Notes: a model not told the origin generated them from the sequence alone. 45,406 nucleotides of DNA from Specibacter cremeus (GCF_003946885.1 NZ_RWKQ01000004.1:1-45406), one strand, 5' to 3'. Positions 18,176-29,711 are shown, counted from the first letter of the stretch. Numbers and translations: made by a program.

Positions 18176-18970
18176 TTGATCGCGCTTACGCTCCCCGCCC
18201 AAGATGGTGGAAGCTTCACCCCGCCCAGCGTCTCAAGCCATTTGACACCGTTCTTCAGCATCGGTGGGTTTGAAGTCACCAAGCAGATGATCTTGGTGGC
18301 GCTCTCCGTGGTGCTCATCGCGTGGTTCTTCGTGGCCGCGGCACGCAAGCGCCAGCTGGTTCCCGGCAAGCTGCAGTTCATGGGTGAGATGGGCTACAGC
18401 TTTGTGCGCAACTCGGTGGCCAAGGACGTTATCGGCGCCAAGGACTACCGCAAGTTCGTGCCGTTGCTGTTCACACTGTTCTTCTTCATCCTGGTGAACA
18501 ACCTCTTCGGTGCCATCCCGGTCCTCCAGCTGCCCAGCTTCTCGCACGTCTCCGGCGCGTACCTGCTGGCCGTCATCGTCTACATCACCTGGATCGGTGT
18601 CGGACTCAAGGCCAACGGGCTGCGCTACTTCAAGCTGGCCGTGGTGCCCTCCGGTGTGCCGTGGTACATCCTGCCGCTGGTCGTGCCGATCGAAATCATC
18701 TCCAACTTCGTGGTGCGCCCGATGACGCACAGCCTCCGTCTGTTCGCCACCATGCTCTCCGGCCACCTGATCGTCCTGATCGCCGGCTCCGGCATCGAGT
18801 TTCTCCTGGCTCAGGAGAGCATCTGGCTCAAGGGCACCTCGCTGCTCGTGCTGGTCGGCTCGATCGCCATGTACATGCTCGAGGCACTGATCATGGTCTT
18901 GCAGGCGTACGTGTTCGTGCTGCTGACGGCGATCTACATTGAAGGTGCCGTCCACGCGGACAGCCACTGA
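18176..18970 (+). CDS. atpB: F1Fo ATP synthase subunit a
   Basis: Subunit a forms the proton half-channels beside the c-ring. The protein has 264 residues and five to six membrane helices. The essential arginine is R188 in [13 protein letters not shown], equivalent to E. coli R210. The TTG start at 18176 is supported by AGAGAGGAA at 18162-18170. The 103 bp before it contain a T-rich stretch (18081-18100, TTTTTTCAATTTCAATAACG) that could hold an internal promoter, but no gene. Confidence 0.97.
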   Translation: MIALTLPAQDGGSFTPPSVSSHLTPFFSIGGFEVTKQMILVALSVVLIAWFFVAAARKRQLVPGKLQFMGEMGYSFVRNSVAKDVIGAKDYRKFVPLLFTLFFFILVNNLFGAIPVLQLPSFSHVSGAYLLAVIVYITWIGVGLKANGLRYFKLAVVPSGVPWYILPLVVPIEIISNFVVRPMTHSLRLFATMLSGHLIVLIAGSGIEFLLAQESIWLKGTSLLVLVGSIAMYMLEALIMVLQAYVFVLLTAIYIEGAVHADSH

Positions 18971-19044
18971 CTCCACAGCATTCCCCCCGGGGGATATCTC
19001 GACCCAAACAACCTGCCCAACAAGGGCATCTTGAAAGGAACAAC

Positions 19045-19263
19045 ATGAACGGCACAATCAACGGCTCCCTGAACCTCATCGGTTACGGTCTCTCCGCAAT
19101 CGGTGGTGCCATCGGCGTCGGTCTGGTCTTCGCCGCCTACATCAACGGTGTCGCCCGCCAGCCGGAGGCCCAGCGCGTGCTGCAGCCGCTGGCGTTCCTC
19201 GGCCTGGCCCTGACCGAAGCCCTCGCCATCCTGGGCCTCGTGTTCGCGTTCGTGCTCAAGTAA
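19045..19263 (+). CDS. atpE: F1Fo ATP synthase subunit c
   Basis: This 72-residue hairpin protein forms the rotor ring. Helix 1 has the [21 protein letters not shown] signature. The polar loop is R38-Q39-P40. The proton-carrying acid is E58 in [10 protein letters not shown]. No sodium-binding pattern is evident around E58, so proton coupling is expected. GAAAGGA upstream is the ribosome binding site. Confidence 0.98.
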   Translation: MNGTINGSLNLIGYGLSAIGGAIGVGLVFAAYINGVARQPEAQRVLQPLAFLGLALTEALAILGLVFAFVLK

Positions 19264-19306
19264 AGACTCACGCGTTCCCTTCACACGAGTAGAAAAGGAC
19301 GGGTGA

Positions 19307-19863
<557 letters not shown>

Positions 19864-19864
<1 letters not shown>

Positions 19865-20706
19865 TGGCAGGTGTATCGAGCGAATCGCTGACGGCGGCAC
19901 TGGGTGACTTGGAAGCAGTGCTTCCTTCCGCAACGCTGACGTTGGCCCAGGAACTTTTCGGTGTGCTGGCCACGCTGGACAGTTCGGCCGGCTTGCGCCG
20001 TGCCCTGACCGATCCGGCCCGTCGCGGCACGGAAAAGTCGGCCCTGGCCTCCAACCTGGTCAAGGGCAAGGTCGGCACCACGGCCGAGTCCATTGTCGCC
20101 AAGCTGGCCGCCTCGCGCTGGGCAGATGCACGTGACATCGGCGATGCACTCGAGACCTTGGCCGCCACGGTGGTCATTGCCGTTGCCGAAAACCGCACCG
20201 CGCCTGCACTCTCCGGTTCCCCCGTTTCGGGCTACAACGCTCTGGAGCAGTTGGAGAACGACCTGTTCTCCTTCAATCAGGCCGTTGCCTCCAGTCACGA
20301 GGTGCAGCGCGCCCTGACGGAGCCGCAGGCAAGCGTGGCAGCACGCACGACGCTGGCACGCCGGCTTGTGCCCGGCGCCTGCGAGGAAGCCAAGGTGTTG
20401 ATCGACCAGGCGGTGACCAATCCGCGTGGCCTGAAGACCACCAAGCTCATCGAACGGTTCGCGCACCTGGCCGCGGCACGCCAGCGGCGCTGGATTGCCA
20501 ATGTCACGGTCAGCCGGCCGCTCGATGCCGCGCGCGTCGAACGCCTGCAGCGCGGTCTCAACTCGCTGTATGGGCGCGAGCTGAAGGTCAACATCAGCGT
20601 TGACCCGACGCTCATCGGCGGTGTGCGCGTGCAGGTGGGCGATGAAGTGGTGGATGCGTCCGTCACGGCCCGCCTCGGCGAACTGCGCCGCCAACTGGCT
20701 GGATAG
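19864..20706 (+). CDS. atpH: F1Fo ATP synthase subunit delta
   Basis: The delta subunit (OSCP homologue) joins the peripheral stalk to F1. At 280 residues it is longer than the 177 of E. coli but normal for actinobacteria. The C-terminal signature [26 protein letters not shown] is in place (about 240-266), as is the conserved final LGELRRQL. The start is set by the 1-bp overlap with atpF. Confidence 0.96.
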
Positions 20707-20731
20707 CCAGGCAAAATCAAAGAATCGGGCC

Positions 20732-20752
20732 GCCCGCCCAATTGGGGCGGGC
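20732..20752 (+). other. small hairpin between atpH and atpA
   Basis: GCCCGCCC (20732-20739) pairs with GGGCGGGC (20745-20752) around a 5-nt loop in the 112-bp atpH-atpA gap. No T-run follows. It may tune relative expression or mRNA stability within the operon. Confidence 0.4.
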
Positions 20753-20818
20753 AAGGCCCAAAGCCAGGTCATCGTGAACCCTCTCGATGATCGCGAAACA
20801 GGAGAGCAGGGACTGCAG

Positions 20819-22456
20819 ATGGCCGAATTGACCATCAACGCCGACGACGTCCGCCATGCGTTGAACGAGTTCGCGGCGTCCTACGAACCGGGCAACGCCG
20901 AACGTGTAGAAGTGGGCCGGGTCATCTCGGCCGGTGATGGTATTGCCCGTGTGGAGGGACTTCCCTCCGTCATGGCCAACGAGCTGCTTCGCTTCGAGGA
21001 CGGCACGCTGGGCCTGGCCCAGAACCTGGATGTGCGTGAAATCGGCGTGATCATCCTCGGTGACTTCACCGGCATCGAGGAAGGCCAGGAAGTCCACCGC
21101 ACCGGCGACATCCTGTCCGTGCCGGTCGGCGATGCCTTCATGGGTCGCGTGGTTGACCCGCTGGGCCAGCCCATCGACGACCTGGGCCCGATCGCCGCCG
21201 AGACCACCCGTGCGCTTGAACTGCAGGCCCCGGGCGTGACCCAGCGCAAGAGCGTGCACGAGCCGCTGCAGACCGGCCTGAAGGCCATCGACGCGATGAT
21301 CCCGGTGGGCCGTGGGCAGCGTCAGCTGATCATCGGTGACCGCCAGACCGGCAAGACGGCCCTCGCCGTGGACACGATCATCAACCAGAAGGCCAACTGG
21401 GCTTCCGGCGATACCGACAAGCAGGTCCGCTGCATCTACGTGGCCATCGGCCAGAAGGCGTCGACCATCGCGGCCGTCCGCCAGACCCTGGAGGACCACG
21501 GTGCGCTGGAATACACCACCATCGTGGCGTCCCCGGCCTCGGATCCGGCCGGCTTCAAGTACCTCGCCCCGTACGCCGGTTCCGCCATCGGGCAGCACTG
21601 GATGTACGGCGGAAAGCACGTGCTGGTGGTGTTCGACGACCTGTCCAAGCAGGCCGAGGCCTACCGTGCCGTGTCCTTGCTGCTGCGCCGCCCGCCGGGA
21701 CGCGAAGCCTACCCCGGCGACGTGTTCTACCTGCACTCCCGCCTGCTGGAGCGTTGTGCCAAGCTCTCCGACGAGCTGGGCGCCGGCTCGATGACCGGCC
21801 TGCCGATCATCGAGACCAAGGCCAACGACGTCTCCGCCTACATCCCGACGAACGTGATCTCCATCACCGATGGCCAGATCTTCTTGCAGTCGGACCTGTT
21901 CAACGCCAACCAGCGTCCCGCCGTCGACGTCGGTGTCTCCGTGTCCCGCGTCGGTGGCGCCGCCCAGGTGAAGTCGATGAAGAAGGTCTCCGGCACGTTG
22001 AAGCTGGACCTGGCCCAGTACCGCGACATGCAGGCGTTCGCCATGTTCGCCTCGGACCTGGACGCCGCGTCGAAGCAGCAGCTGACCCGCGGTGCGCGCC
22101 TGATGGAGCTGCTCAAGCAGGGCCAGTATGCGCCGTTCCCGGTCGAGAACCAGGTCGTGTCCATCTGGGCCGGCACCAACGGCTACCTGGACGACGTCCC
22201 GGTCGAGGACATCGGACGCTTCGAGCGCGAATTCCTGGACCACCTGCGCCACTCCTCCTCGATCCTGACCACGCTGGCGCAGACCAACGTGCTGGCCGAC
22301 GAGACGGTTGATGCACTCAAGACGGCCATCGTCGATTTCAAGGCGGGCTTCTTCGGCGAGGGTGACAACCGTCTGGTCGGTGCCGGTCACGAGGAGCACG
22401 CGCCGCTGGCCGACTCCGAGGTCGACCAAGAGAAGATCGTCAAGCAGAAGCGCTAG
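20819..22456 (+). CDS. atpA: F1Fo ATP synthase subunit alpha
   Basis: This is the non-catalytic nucleotide-binding subunit of F1. It has 545 residues. The P-loop is GDRQTGKT at 173-180. Other alpha landmarks include [16 protein letters not shown] and the alpha signature [14 protein letters not shown]. The C-terminus is extended and charged ([21 protein letters not shown]), as in other actinobacteria. ATG 20819 is preceded by AGGAGA. A palindromic repeat array begins 4 nt after the stop. Confidence 0.98.
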   Translation: MAELTINADDVRHALNEFAASYEPGNAERVEVGRVISAGDGIARVEGLPSVMANELLRFEDGTLGLAQNLDVREIGVIILGDFTGIEEGQEVHRTGDILSVPVGDAFMGRVVDPLGQPIDDLGPIAAETTRALELQAPGVTQRKSVHEPLQTGLKAIDAMIPVGRGQRQLIIGDRQTGKTALAVDTIINQKANWASGDTDKQVRCIYVAIGQKASTIAAVRQTLEDHGALEYTTIVASPASDPAGFKYLAPYAGSAIGQHWMYGGKHVLVVFDDLSKQAEAYRAVSLLLRRPPGREAYPGDVFYLHSRLLERCAKLSDELGAGSMTGLPIIETKANDVSAYIPTNVISITDGQIFLQSDLFNANQRPAVDVGVSVSRVGGAAQVKSMKKVSGTLKLDLAQYRDMQAFAMFASDLDAASKQQLTRGARLMELLKQGQYAPFPVENQVVSIWAGTNGYLDDVPVEDIGRFEREFLDHLRHSSSILTTLAQTNVLADETVDALKTAIVDFKAGFFGEGDNRLVGAGHEEHAPLADSEVDQEKIVKQKR

Positions 22457-22460
22457 CTTC

Positions 22461-22545
22461 GTGGGTTGAGCTTGTCGCTGGTTGAGCTTGTCGAAACCTA
22501 AGGTTTCGACAAGCTCAACCAGCGGTTTCGACAGGCTCAACCACC
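22461..22545 (+). repeat. palindromic repeat array between atpA and atpG
   Basis: A short copy (GGTTGAGCTTGTCGCT, 22464-22479) is followed by a perfect inverted repeat. Its left arm 22477-22499 and right arm 22501-22523 are 23 bp each, separated by a single A. A further copy, GGTTTCGACAGGCTCAACCA, follows at 22524-22543. It belongs to the same family as the lysA insert. It fills nearly all of the 112-bp atpA-atpG gap and begins 4 nt after the atpA stop. The atpG ribosome binding site (AGGAAAGGA) lies just after it. Confidence 0.93.
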
Positions 22546-22568
22546 GGGATTCCTAGGAAAGGAAAAGT

Positions 22569-23462
22569 ATGGGAGCCCAGATCCGGGTCTACCGCCAGAA
22601 GATTGCCTCGACCACGTCGATGCGCAAGATCTTCAAGGCGATGGAGCTGATCGCTACCTCGCGCATCGGCAAGGCGCGTGCCCGTGTGGCAGCCTCATTG
22701 CCGTACTCGAACGCCATCACCCGTGCCGTTTCTGCCGTTGCGACGCAGTCCGAAATCGACCACCCCCTGGTCAGGGAACCGGAGCAGATCCGCCGCGCCG
22801 CGGTGGTCATCGTTGCCTCCGACCGCGGTCTCGCCGGCTCCTACTCCGCCGGTGTCCTGAAGCAGGCGGAACAGCTGGCCGAGCTGCTCGGCAAGGAAGG
22901 CAAGGAAATCGAGTACTACCTGGTCGGCCGCAAGGCGCAGGCGTACTTCGAATTCCGTGACCGCTCCTTCACGCGGGTGTGGACCGGGGGCACGGACGCC
23001 CCCGAGTTCGCCACGGCACGGGAGATCGGCGCCGCGGTGCTCGAGGCCTTCGCCACCGACTACGAAAAGGGTGGTGTGGACGAGATCCACATCGTCTCCA
23101 CCCGCTTCCAGTCGATGGTTGTGCAGGTGCCGCAGGTTGTCCGCCTGCTGCCCCTGGAGGTTGTCGAGGAGGAGGCGGCCAGTGAGGCCGAGCTGCTGCC
23201 GCTGTACGAATTCGAACCGGAGACGGAGCAGGTGCTGGACGCCCTGCTGCCGCGCTACATCGAGGTGCGCATCTTCGCCGCCCTGTTGCAGGCGGCGGCC
23301 AGCGAGCTTGCCGCGCGCCAGCGCGCCATGAAGTCCGCCGGTGACAATGCCACCGAGCTGATCAAGAAGTACACGCGACTGCGCAACACGGCCCGCCAGG
23401 CCGAAATCACCCAGGAACTGTCCGAGATCGTGGCCGGTGCCGACGCGCTCAACGCGTCGTAG
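22569..23462 (+). CDS. atpG: F1Fo ATP synthase subunit gamma
   Basis: Gamma is the central rotor shaft. The protein has 297 residues. The N-terminal helix [29 protein letters not shown] and C-terminal helix ([34 protein letters not shown]) are typical. The central Rossmann-like domain contains [19 protein letters not shown]. The start ATG 22569 follows AGGAAAGGAAAAGT. The internal repeat array just upstream does not affect the coding sequence. Confidence 0.97.
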   Translation: MGAQIRVYRQKIASTTSMRKIFKAMELIATSRIGKARARVAASLPYSNAITRAVSAVATQSEIDHPLVREPEQIRRAAVVIVASDRGLAGSYSAGVLKQAEQLAELLGKEGKEIEYYLVGRKAQAYFEFRDRSFTRVWTGGTDAPEFATAREIGAAVLEAFATDYEKGGVDEIHIVSTRFQSMVVQVPQVVRLLPLEVVEEEAASEAELLPLYEFEPETEQVLDALLPRYIEVRIFAALLQAAASELAARQRAMKSAGDNATELIKKYTRLRNTARQAEITQELSEIVAGADALNAS

Positions 23463-24986
<1,524 letters not shown>

Positions 24987-24988
24987 CC

Positions 24989-25279
24989 ATGGCCGTTCTC
25001 GACGTGGAAATCGTGGCGGCGGACCATTTTGTGTGGTCCGGCGAGGCGAAGATGGTCAAGGCGCGAACCAGCGACGGCGAGATCGGCATCCTGGCCGGTC
25101 ACTCGCCGCTGCTGGCGATCATGGCACCCGGCGAGCTGGTCATCGACCCCGTCGACGGAAGCCGCATCACGGCCGACGTGGATGGTGGATTCTTCTCGGT
25201 TGACAGCAACCGCGTCGTCATCGTTGCGGACAACGCCCAGCTGCGCGATGGCGTGTCCGCGACCGCAGGGACTCGATAG
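24989..25279 (+). CDS. atpC: F1Fo ATP synthase subunit epsilon, short form
   Basis: Epsilon sits at the foot of the rotor. The protein has only 96 residues, against about 130-140 in E. coli. The N-terminal beta-sandwich is present (VEIVAADHFVWSGEAKMV, GEIGILAGHSPLLAIMAPGE, GGFFSVDSNRVVIVADNA). The chain ends near the point where the C-terminal helical hairpin would begin. That hairpin inhibits ATP hydrolysis in other bacteria, so self-inhibition by epsilon is probably lost here. The start ATG 24989 lies 2 bp after atpD. Short epsilon forms exist in some actinobacteria, so this is probably natural and not a frameshift. Confidence 0.95.
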   Translation: MAVLDVEIVAADHFVWSGEAKMVKARTSDGEIGILAGHSPLLAIMAPGELVIDPVDGSRITADVDGGFFSVDSNRVVIVADNAQLRDGVSATAGTR

Positions 25280-25290
25280 CAACGCCCTAG

Positions 25291-25722
25291 ATGAACCAGC
25301 CGGGTACAGCCTTCCTTGCCATAGCAGCCTGCTTCCTGCTGGTCATTCTCTCGCTCTGCCTGTTCGGGGTGCGCCGCTTTCAACTGCGGCGCGCCCTGGG
25401 CACGGTGGACGCCTCCATTTGCCTGGCCAATCGCCGTTGGCGGATGGGGGTTTGTCGTTACCAGGAGTCGGAACTCGAGTGGTTCCGGCTTTTGTCGTTA
25501 AGCCCGCGCCCGCGCGTTCGCATGCAACGCAGCGCCATCGTGCTGGTGGGCCGTCGCAAGCCCACCGAGGAGGAACGCACCCAGGTGCAACCGGACACGG
25601 TGATCGTCACCCTCGAGTTCCAGGGCCGGGAGATCCTGATGGCCATGAAGTTCGACGCCTATGCGGGCCTGTCGTCCTGGCTGGAAGCCGGTCCGGTCAT
25701 CGGCGTCGGCACCTGGCGCTAG
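25291..25722 (+). CDS. DUF2550 membrane-anchored protein
   Basis: This 143-residue protein has one N-terminal membrane helix at about 7-26 (FLAIAACFLLVILSLCLFGV). A basic, cytoplasmic single-domain region follows: WRMGVCRYQESELEWFRLLSLSPRPRVRM, then a region ending in AYAGLSSWLEAGPVIGVGTWR. This composition and its position right after atpC match the actinobacterial DUF2550 family, whose function is unknown. It lies 11 bp after atpC and is probably the last gene of the atp transcript. Confidence 0.85.
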   Translation: MNQPGTAFLAIAACFLLVILSLCLFGVRRFQLRRALGTVDASICLANRRWRMGVCRYQESELEWFRLLSLSPRPRVRMQRSAIVLVGRRKPTEEERTQVQPDTVIVTLEFQGREILMAMKFDAYAGLSSWLEAGPVIGVGTWR

Positions 25723-25811
25723 CCCTCCCAGCGTGTATCCAGTCTGCACAGCTACTCTTTTAACGGTTTTCGCTGGAAGACCGCAGGAATCTGGGAGATT
25801 GCGGGACTTGA

Positions 25812-27125
25812 GTGCACAAGCTGCTGTATGGCATCAATGTCATTGATGGATGGCTCCCTGTGACCGTCATGGTCCTGGCATTGGTGTCGTTGGCGTTCTT
25901 GCTCTTGCGGCGGCGCTGGCACTGGTGGGTCTACTGCGTGGTGACCGGTGCTGTGGCCGCCGGGCTTGCCGCACTGTGCGGCTGGCTGGTCATCCATGCC
26001 TGGTACTGGTGGCCCGAGGACCTGCCCTTCGATGTGATCGTGTGGGCTGGCGTGGCGTTCTGGGGGATCCTGCTGGCCGTCGGGACGTTCGTCTACCGGC
26101 CCTCCTGGTTTCGCCGGCTCCTGGCCCCCGTGGCCGCCGTCGTCATCGTCGTGTTCGGCGGCCTGCAGATCAACGCCTATTTCGGCGAGCTGACCACCGT
26201 TGGCGACGTCGTGTTCGGCGCCCCGGCCGTGCCCAAGGGGATTCCGCCATTCCTGCGGAAGCGAAAGGGGCCGGACCCGTTCGAGCGTGCGGCCGTCGCG
26301 GCCGGCTGGACTGCACCCAAGGGCGTGAAGGCGCACGGCGTGGTCCGCCAGGTGCCCATTCCGGGCACCCTCTCGCATTTCCACGGCCGCCCGGGGCTCG
26401 TCTACCTGCCCCCCGCATACTTCGTCCAACATCGTCCGGCACTGCCCGTGCTCGTGCTCGTGACCGGCCAGCCAGGGTATCCGGGCAACTGGCTCGACTC
26501 GGCACACCTGCCGGCGGCGCTGGACAGTTTCGCGGCCGAACACGGCGGGCTCGCGCCCATCGTCGTCATGCCGGACCCGAACGGCAGCGAAACGGGCAAT
26601 ACTATGTGCATGGACACTCGTTTGGGGCATGCCGACACTTACCTGTCCAAGGATGTGCCGAACTGGATCAAGTCCACCCTTGACGTGGACACGAACCCGC
26701 GGCATTGGGCGTTTGGCGGGTTTTCCTTCGGGGCCACCTGCGCCGTCCAGATGGTCACGCGCCACCCGGACATCTACCCGACCTTCGTGGCCCTTGCACC
26801 CGAGGCGGAGCCGGCCCTGACGGTCAACCGGCAGATCACCATCGACCACGCATTCGGCGGGAATACGGCCGCCTTCGAGGCGCAGGTGCCGCTGACCCTG
26901 ATGGCCGAACACCGCTACCCCGAGGCCCAGGGCTGGTTTGCGGCCGGGCAGGAGGATGCGGTCTTCACGCACAATGCGAAGGTCTTGCGGGCCGCGGCGC
27001 AGAAGGCCGGCATGCACACGGAGATGACCTCCTTCCCGGGGAATCATTCCTGGCTGATGGTCACCTCGGCGCTGCCGTCGTTGCTCGGTTTCCTCGCCAA
27101 GCCGCTGGGGTTGGTTGCCCGGTGA
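25812..27125 (+). CDS. membrane-anchored alpha/beta-hydrolase (esterase family)
   Basis: This 437-residue protein has four N-terminal membrane helices (about 14-33, 39-62, 72-93, 101-120) and then an extracytoplasmic alpha/beta-hydrolase domain of the esterase D / antigen-85-like family. The nucleophile is S305 in GGFSFGATCA. D382 (GQED) and H412 (PGNHSW) complete a plausible triad. LPPAYF and VLVLVTGQPGYPGNW form the oxyanion-side strands. The start is GTG 25812. It overlaps the next gene by 4 bp (GTGA), so the pair is translationally coupled. The neighbour is an MprF-like aminoacyl-phospholipid synthase; aminoacyl-lipid hydrolases paired with such synthases are known in Gram-positives, so hydrolysis of modified lipids is an attractive inference. 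Confidence 0.85.
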   Translation: MHKLLYGINVIDGWLPVTVMVLALVSLAFLLLRRRWHWWVYCVVTGAVAAGLAALCGWLVIHAWYWWPEDLPFDVIVWAGVAFWGILLAVGTFVYRPSWFRRLLAPVAAVVIVVFGGLQINAYFGELTTVGDVVFGAPAVPKGIPPFLRKRKGPDPFERAAVAAGWTAPKGVKAHGVVRQVPIPGTLSHFHGRPGLVYLPPAYFVQHRPALPVLVLVTGQPGYPGNWLDSAHLPAALDSFAAEHGGLAPIVVMPDPNGSETGNTMCMDTRLGHADTYLSKDVPNWIKSTLDVDTNPRHWAFGGFSFGATCAVQMVTRHPDIYPTFVALAPEAEPALTVNRQITIDHAFGGNTAAFEAQVPLTLMAEHRYPEAQGWFAAGQEDAVFTHNAKVLRAAAQKAGMHTEMTSFPGNHSWLMVTSALPSLLGFLAKPLGLVAR

Positions 27126-29623
27126 ATCCCGCGTCGGGTCTGCGACAGGCCGTGGCCGGCCTGCGCCGGATCCCGTTCTCCGCCTCCCTGTCCGTGGCGC
27201 TGCTGGTGGCCGGCATCGTCCTGAACACGTTGTTGTTCAACGGCAGCCGGCTGCCGGGGCGCAATGCCGCGTTCCACGCCCATGACCTGCTCACGACCCG
27301 GTGGTGGTCCTTCCTGAGCTCCGTGTTCTTCACCGGGAACCCGGCCCAGCTGCTGCTCGCCATCGCGTTCGTGCTTGCCGCGCTCGGGCTGGCCGAGCGG
27401 ACCATGGGCACCGCGCGCACCGTGGTGGCCTTTTTCGGGACCCAGCTGGCCGCCGTCGTGCTGTTCACGGTGATCGTGGAGATCTCCGACCGGCTCGACG
27501 TGGAGTGGCTGGCGAGCATGGACGACGCCGTGATGCTGGGGCCGTTTGCCGGCGTCGCCGGTGCGCTGATGGCGGCCAGCCCGATGATCAGCGTCCTGTG
27601 GCGGCGCCGGCTGCAGTCCCTCGCGATCGCCGTGGCGTTGATGCTGCTGCTGTACGTGGGGCACGCGCAGAACCTGCTCGTCCTGCTGGGGGTGCTGTCC
27701 GGGCTGCTCCTGGGGCTGGTGTTGGTGCCGCATCCGGGCACGGCGCACATCATCCGATCGTCCAGCCACGAGTCGCGCACAACGCTGGCCATCGTGGTGG
27801 CCGTGTTCGCGGCAGGACCGCTCATGGCCGCCATCGCGTACGCCCCGGTGGGCCCGTTGGCCGTGCTGCGCAATGTCATCATCAACCCGCTGCCCACGCT
27901 CGCGCAGATGAACCTGGACTGCCCGCCGGGGGTGCGCCTGACGTGCGGGCAACTCATCCATGGGGCTGGCATGGTCGGCCCCGGCCGGCACCTGATGGCG
28001 CTGGTGCCGATGCTGCTGCTGCTCGCCTGCGCCGAGGGCCTGCGCCGCGGCTCCCGCATGGCCCTGTGGGTGACGATCTTCGCCCACCTGACCATCGGCG
28101 TGGCGTCCTTCGTCTACCTGCAGGTCTTCACGCTGCTCGGGCTGCCGTTGCGCCGCGGCAGCCACACACTGAGCATGAGCTCCTCGGTGATCGAGCTGCT
28201 GCCCGTCGTACTGGTGCCGTTCCTCATCGCCCTGGCACTGTTCCTGAATCGCCGGCACTTCACCATCGACGTGGACCCGCAGCTGCGCCGGCGCACCGTG
28301 GCCCTGCTCCTGCTGGCGCTCGGCGGCTTTATCGGGCTATACGCCATCGCGTGGTTCGCGGAAGGCAACTACAACGCGGGCACCGGCATCATGGGGTTCG
28401 TGGCGGGCCTGCCCCGGCTGCTGCTGCCCTACCCGTTCCCCGTCAGCTACGGCATCGACGTGTATCCGCAGGGGTTCTTCAGCACGTTGCTGTTCAGCCT
28501 GGGCGGTGCGGTGTTCTGGCTGTTTTGCGTGCTGAGCGTGCTGCTGCTGTTCCTCAGCCGGCGAATCGGGGAGGGGCCGGCCCGGCATGACCGGGCGACG
28601 GCGAAGGAACTGGTCATGCGCGGTGGCGGCTCGCTGTCCTGGATGGCATTGTGGCCCGGGAACTCGTACTGGTTCAACGAAGCGCGCACCGTCGGGGTGG
28701 CCTACCAGGCGCACTTCGGCGTGGCCGTCACGGTGGCGGGGCCGTTCGGGGAGCCGGGCGACGTCGAGGGCGCCCTGGGCGAGTTCGCGCACTTCTGCGC
28801 CGACCAGTCGCTGACGCCGTGCTTCTACTCGGTCGCGGACGACCACTGGGGCTCGCTCGCCGCCATGGGGTTCCGCCGCGCCGCCGTTGCCGAGGAAACC
28901 CTGCTGGACATCCAGGACATGGAGTTCAAGGGCAAGGAGTGGCAAAACGTGCGGACCGCGCTCAACAAGGCCCGGCGTCTGGGCATCAGCGCCCAATGGT
29001 TCCACTACAGCCAATTGCCCGCCACGCTGCGCACCCAAATCCATGAAATTTCCGAGGAATGGGTGTCGGAGAAGGCGCTGCCCGAAATGGGGTTCACCCT
29101 GGGCGGCGTGCAGGAACTGCGCGACGACAATGTGCTGATCTGCCTGGCCGTGGACGCCGACCAGAAGGTCCACGGCATCACCAGCTGGCTGCCCGTGCAT
29201 TCCGCCGGTGTCGTGGAAAGCTGGACGCTTGACTTCATGCGCCGCAATAGCGGGGCGTTCAACGGCGTCATGGAATTCCTGATCGCGGAGGCCGTGTCGC
29301 ACTTCCGCGACCAGACGAAGGTGATCTCGCTGTCCGGCTCGCCGCTGGCGCACACGGAGGGCGTCACGGACGAGCCGCAGGGCCCGGGGGACGCGACCAT
29401 GCAGGCCCTGCTGCGCCTGTTGGGCCGGGCGTTGGAACCGGTGTACGGGTTCCAGTCGCTGGCCGCGTTCAAGCGCCGGTTCCAGCCGCGGCACCGCACG
29501 CTCTACATGATGTACCAGGACCCGTTGGCGCTGCCGAGCATTGGCCGCGCCGTCGGCGAGGCCTACATGCCCAACCTGTCCGTGCGGCAGAGCGCCAAGC
29601 TGCTGCGCGAGGTCGTGGGCTAG
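27122..29623 (+). CDS. MprF-like DUF2156 protein (probable aminoacyl-phosphatidylglycerol synthase)
   Basis: The 833-residue protein has an N-terminal membrane part (about 1-490) and a C-terminal DUF2156/GNAT-like catalytic domain (about 495-815). MprF enzymes transfer an amino acid from aminoacyl-tRNA to phosphatidylglycerol and flip the product, reducing surface charge. The catalytic part shows MALWPGNSYWF, GFRRAAVAEETLLDI, KGKEWQNVRTALNKARRLG, MEFLIAEAV and YGFQSLAAFKRRFQPRHRTLYMMY, all typical of the family. The first about 210 residues resemble a rhomboid-like helix bundle (RWWSFLSSVFFTGN, GPFAGVAGALMAA), but no Ser-His protease pair was identified. The start GTG 27122 overlaps the esterase gene. 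Whether lysine, alanine or another residue is transferred cannot be told. Confidence 0.88.
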   Translation: MNPASGLRQAVAGLRRIPFSASLSVALLVAGIVLNTLLFNGSRLPGRNAAFHAHDLLTTRWWSFLSSVFFTGNPAQLLLAIAFVLAALGLAERTMGTARTVVAFFGTQLAAVVLFTVIVEISDRLDVEWLASMDDAVMLGPFAGVAGALMAASPMISVLWRRRLQSLAIAVALMLLLYVGHAQNLLVLLGVLSGLLLGLVLVPHPGTAHIIRSSSHESRTTLAIVVAVFAAGPLMAAIAYAPVGPLAVLRNVIINPLPTLAQMNLDCPPGVRLTCGQLIHGAGMVGPGRHLMALVPMLLLLACAEGLRRGSRMALWVTIFAHLTIGVASFVYLQVFTLLGLPLRRGSHTLSMSSSVIELLPVVLVPFLIALALFLNRRHFTIDVDPQLRRRTVALLLLALGGFIGLYAIAWFAEGNYNAGTGIMGFVAGLPRLLLPYPFPVSYGIDVYPQGFFSTLLFSLGGAVFWLFCVLSVLLLFLSRRIGEGPARHDRATAKELVMRGGGSLSWMALWPGNSYWFNEARTVGVAYQAHFGVAVTVAGPFGEPGDVEGALGEFAHFCADQSLTPCFYSVADDHWGSLAAMGFRRAAVAEETLLDIQDMEFKGKEWQNVRTALNKARRLGISAQWFHYSQLPATLRTQIHEISEEWVSEKALPEMGFTLGGVQELRDDNVLICLAVDADQKVHGITSWLPVHSAGVVESWTLDFMRRNSGAFNGVMEFLIAEAVSHFRDQTKVISLSGSPLAHTEGVTDEPQGPGDATMQALLRLLGRALEPVYGFQSLAAFKRRFQPRHRTLYMMYQDPLALPSIGRAVGEAYMPNLSVRQSAKLLREVVG

Positions 29624-29649
29624 CGCAGGGCGCTGGGGGCGCCACCGAA

Positions 29650-29691
29650 AACAGGTTGGGCCCCCGGCATATGCCGGGGGCCCAACCTGTT
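29650..29691. terminator. perfect 42-bp palindrome, bidirectional terminator
   Basis: The left arm 29650-29670 (AACAGGTTGGGCCCCCGGCAT) and right arm 29671-29691 are exact reverse complements. It lies between the stop of the MprF-like gene and the stop of the minus-strand cold-shock gene, as expected for a shared terminator. No long T-run is present on either side. Confidence 0.8.
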
Positions 29692-29711
29692 CGTCGCGAT
29701 GTCGCTACGGC

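Noticed and set aside
20717-22540. Long minus-strand open frame across atpA
   Set aside because: It is a mirror of atpA codon bias, with no recognisable domain and no promoter or ribosome binding site.
27122-27750. Active rhomboid protease domain in the MprF-like protein
   Set aside because: The helix pattern is rhomboid-like, but no GxSG serine with a matching membrane histidine was identified.
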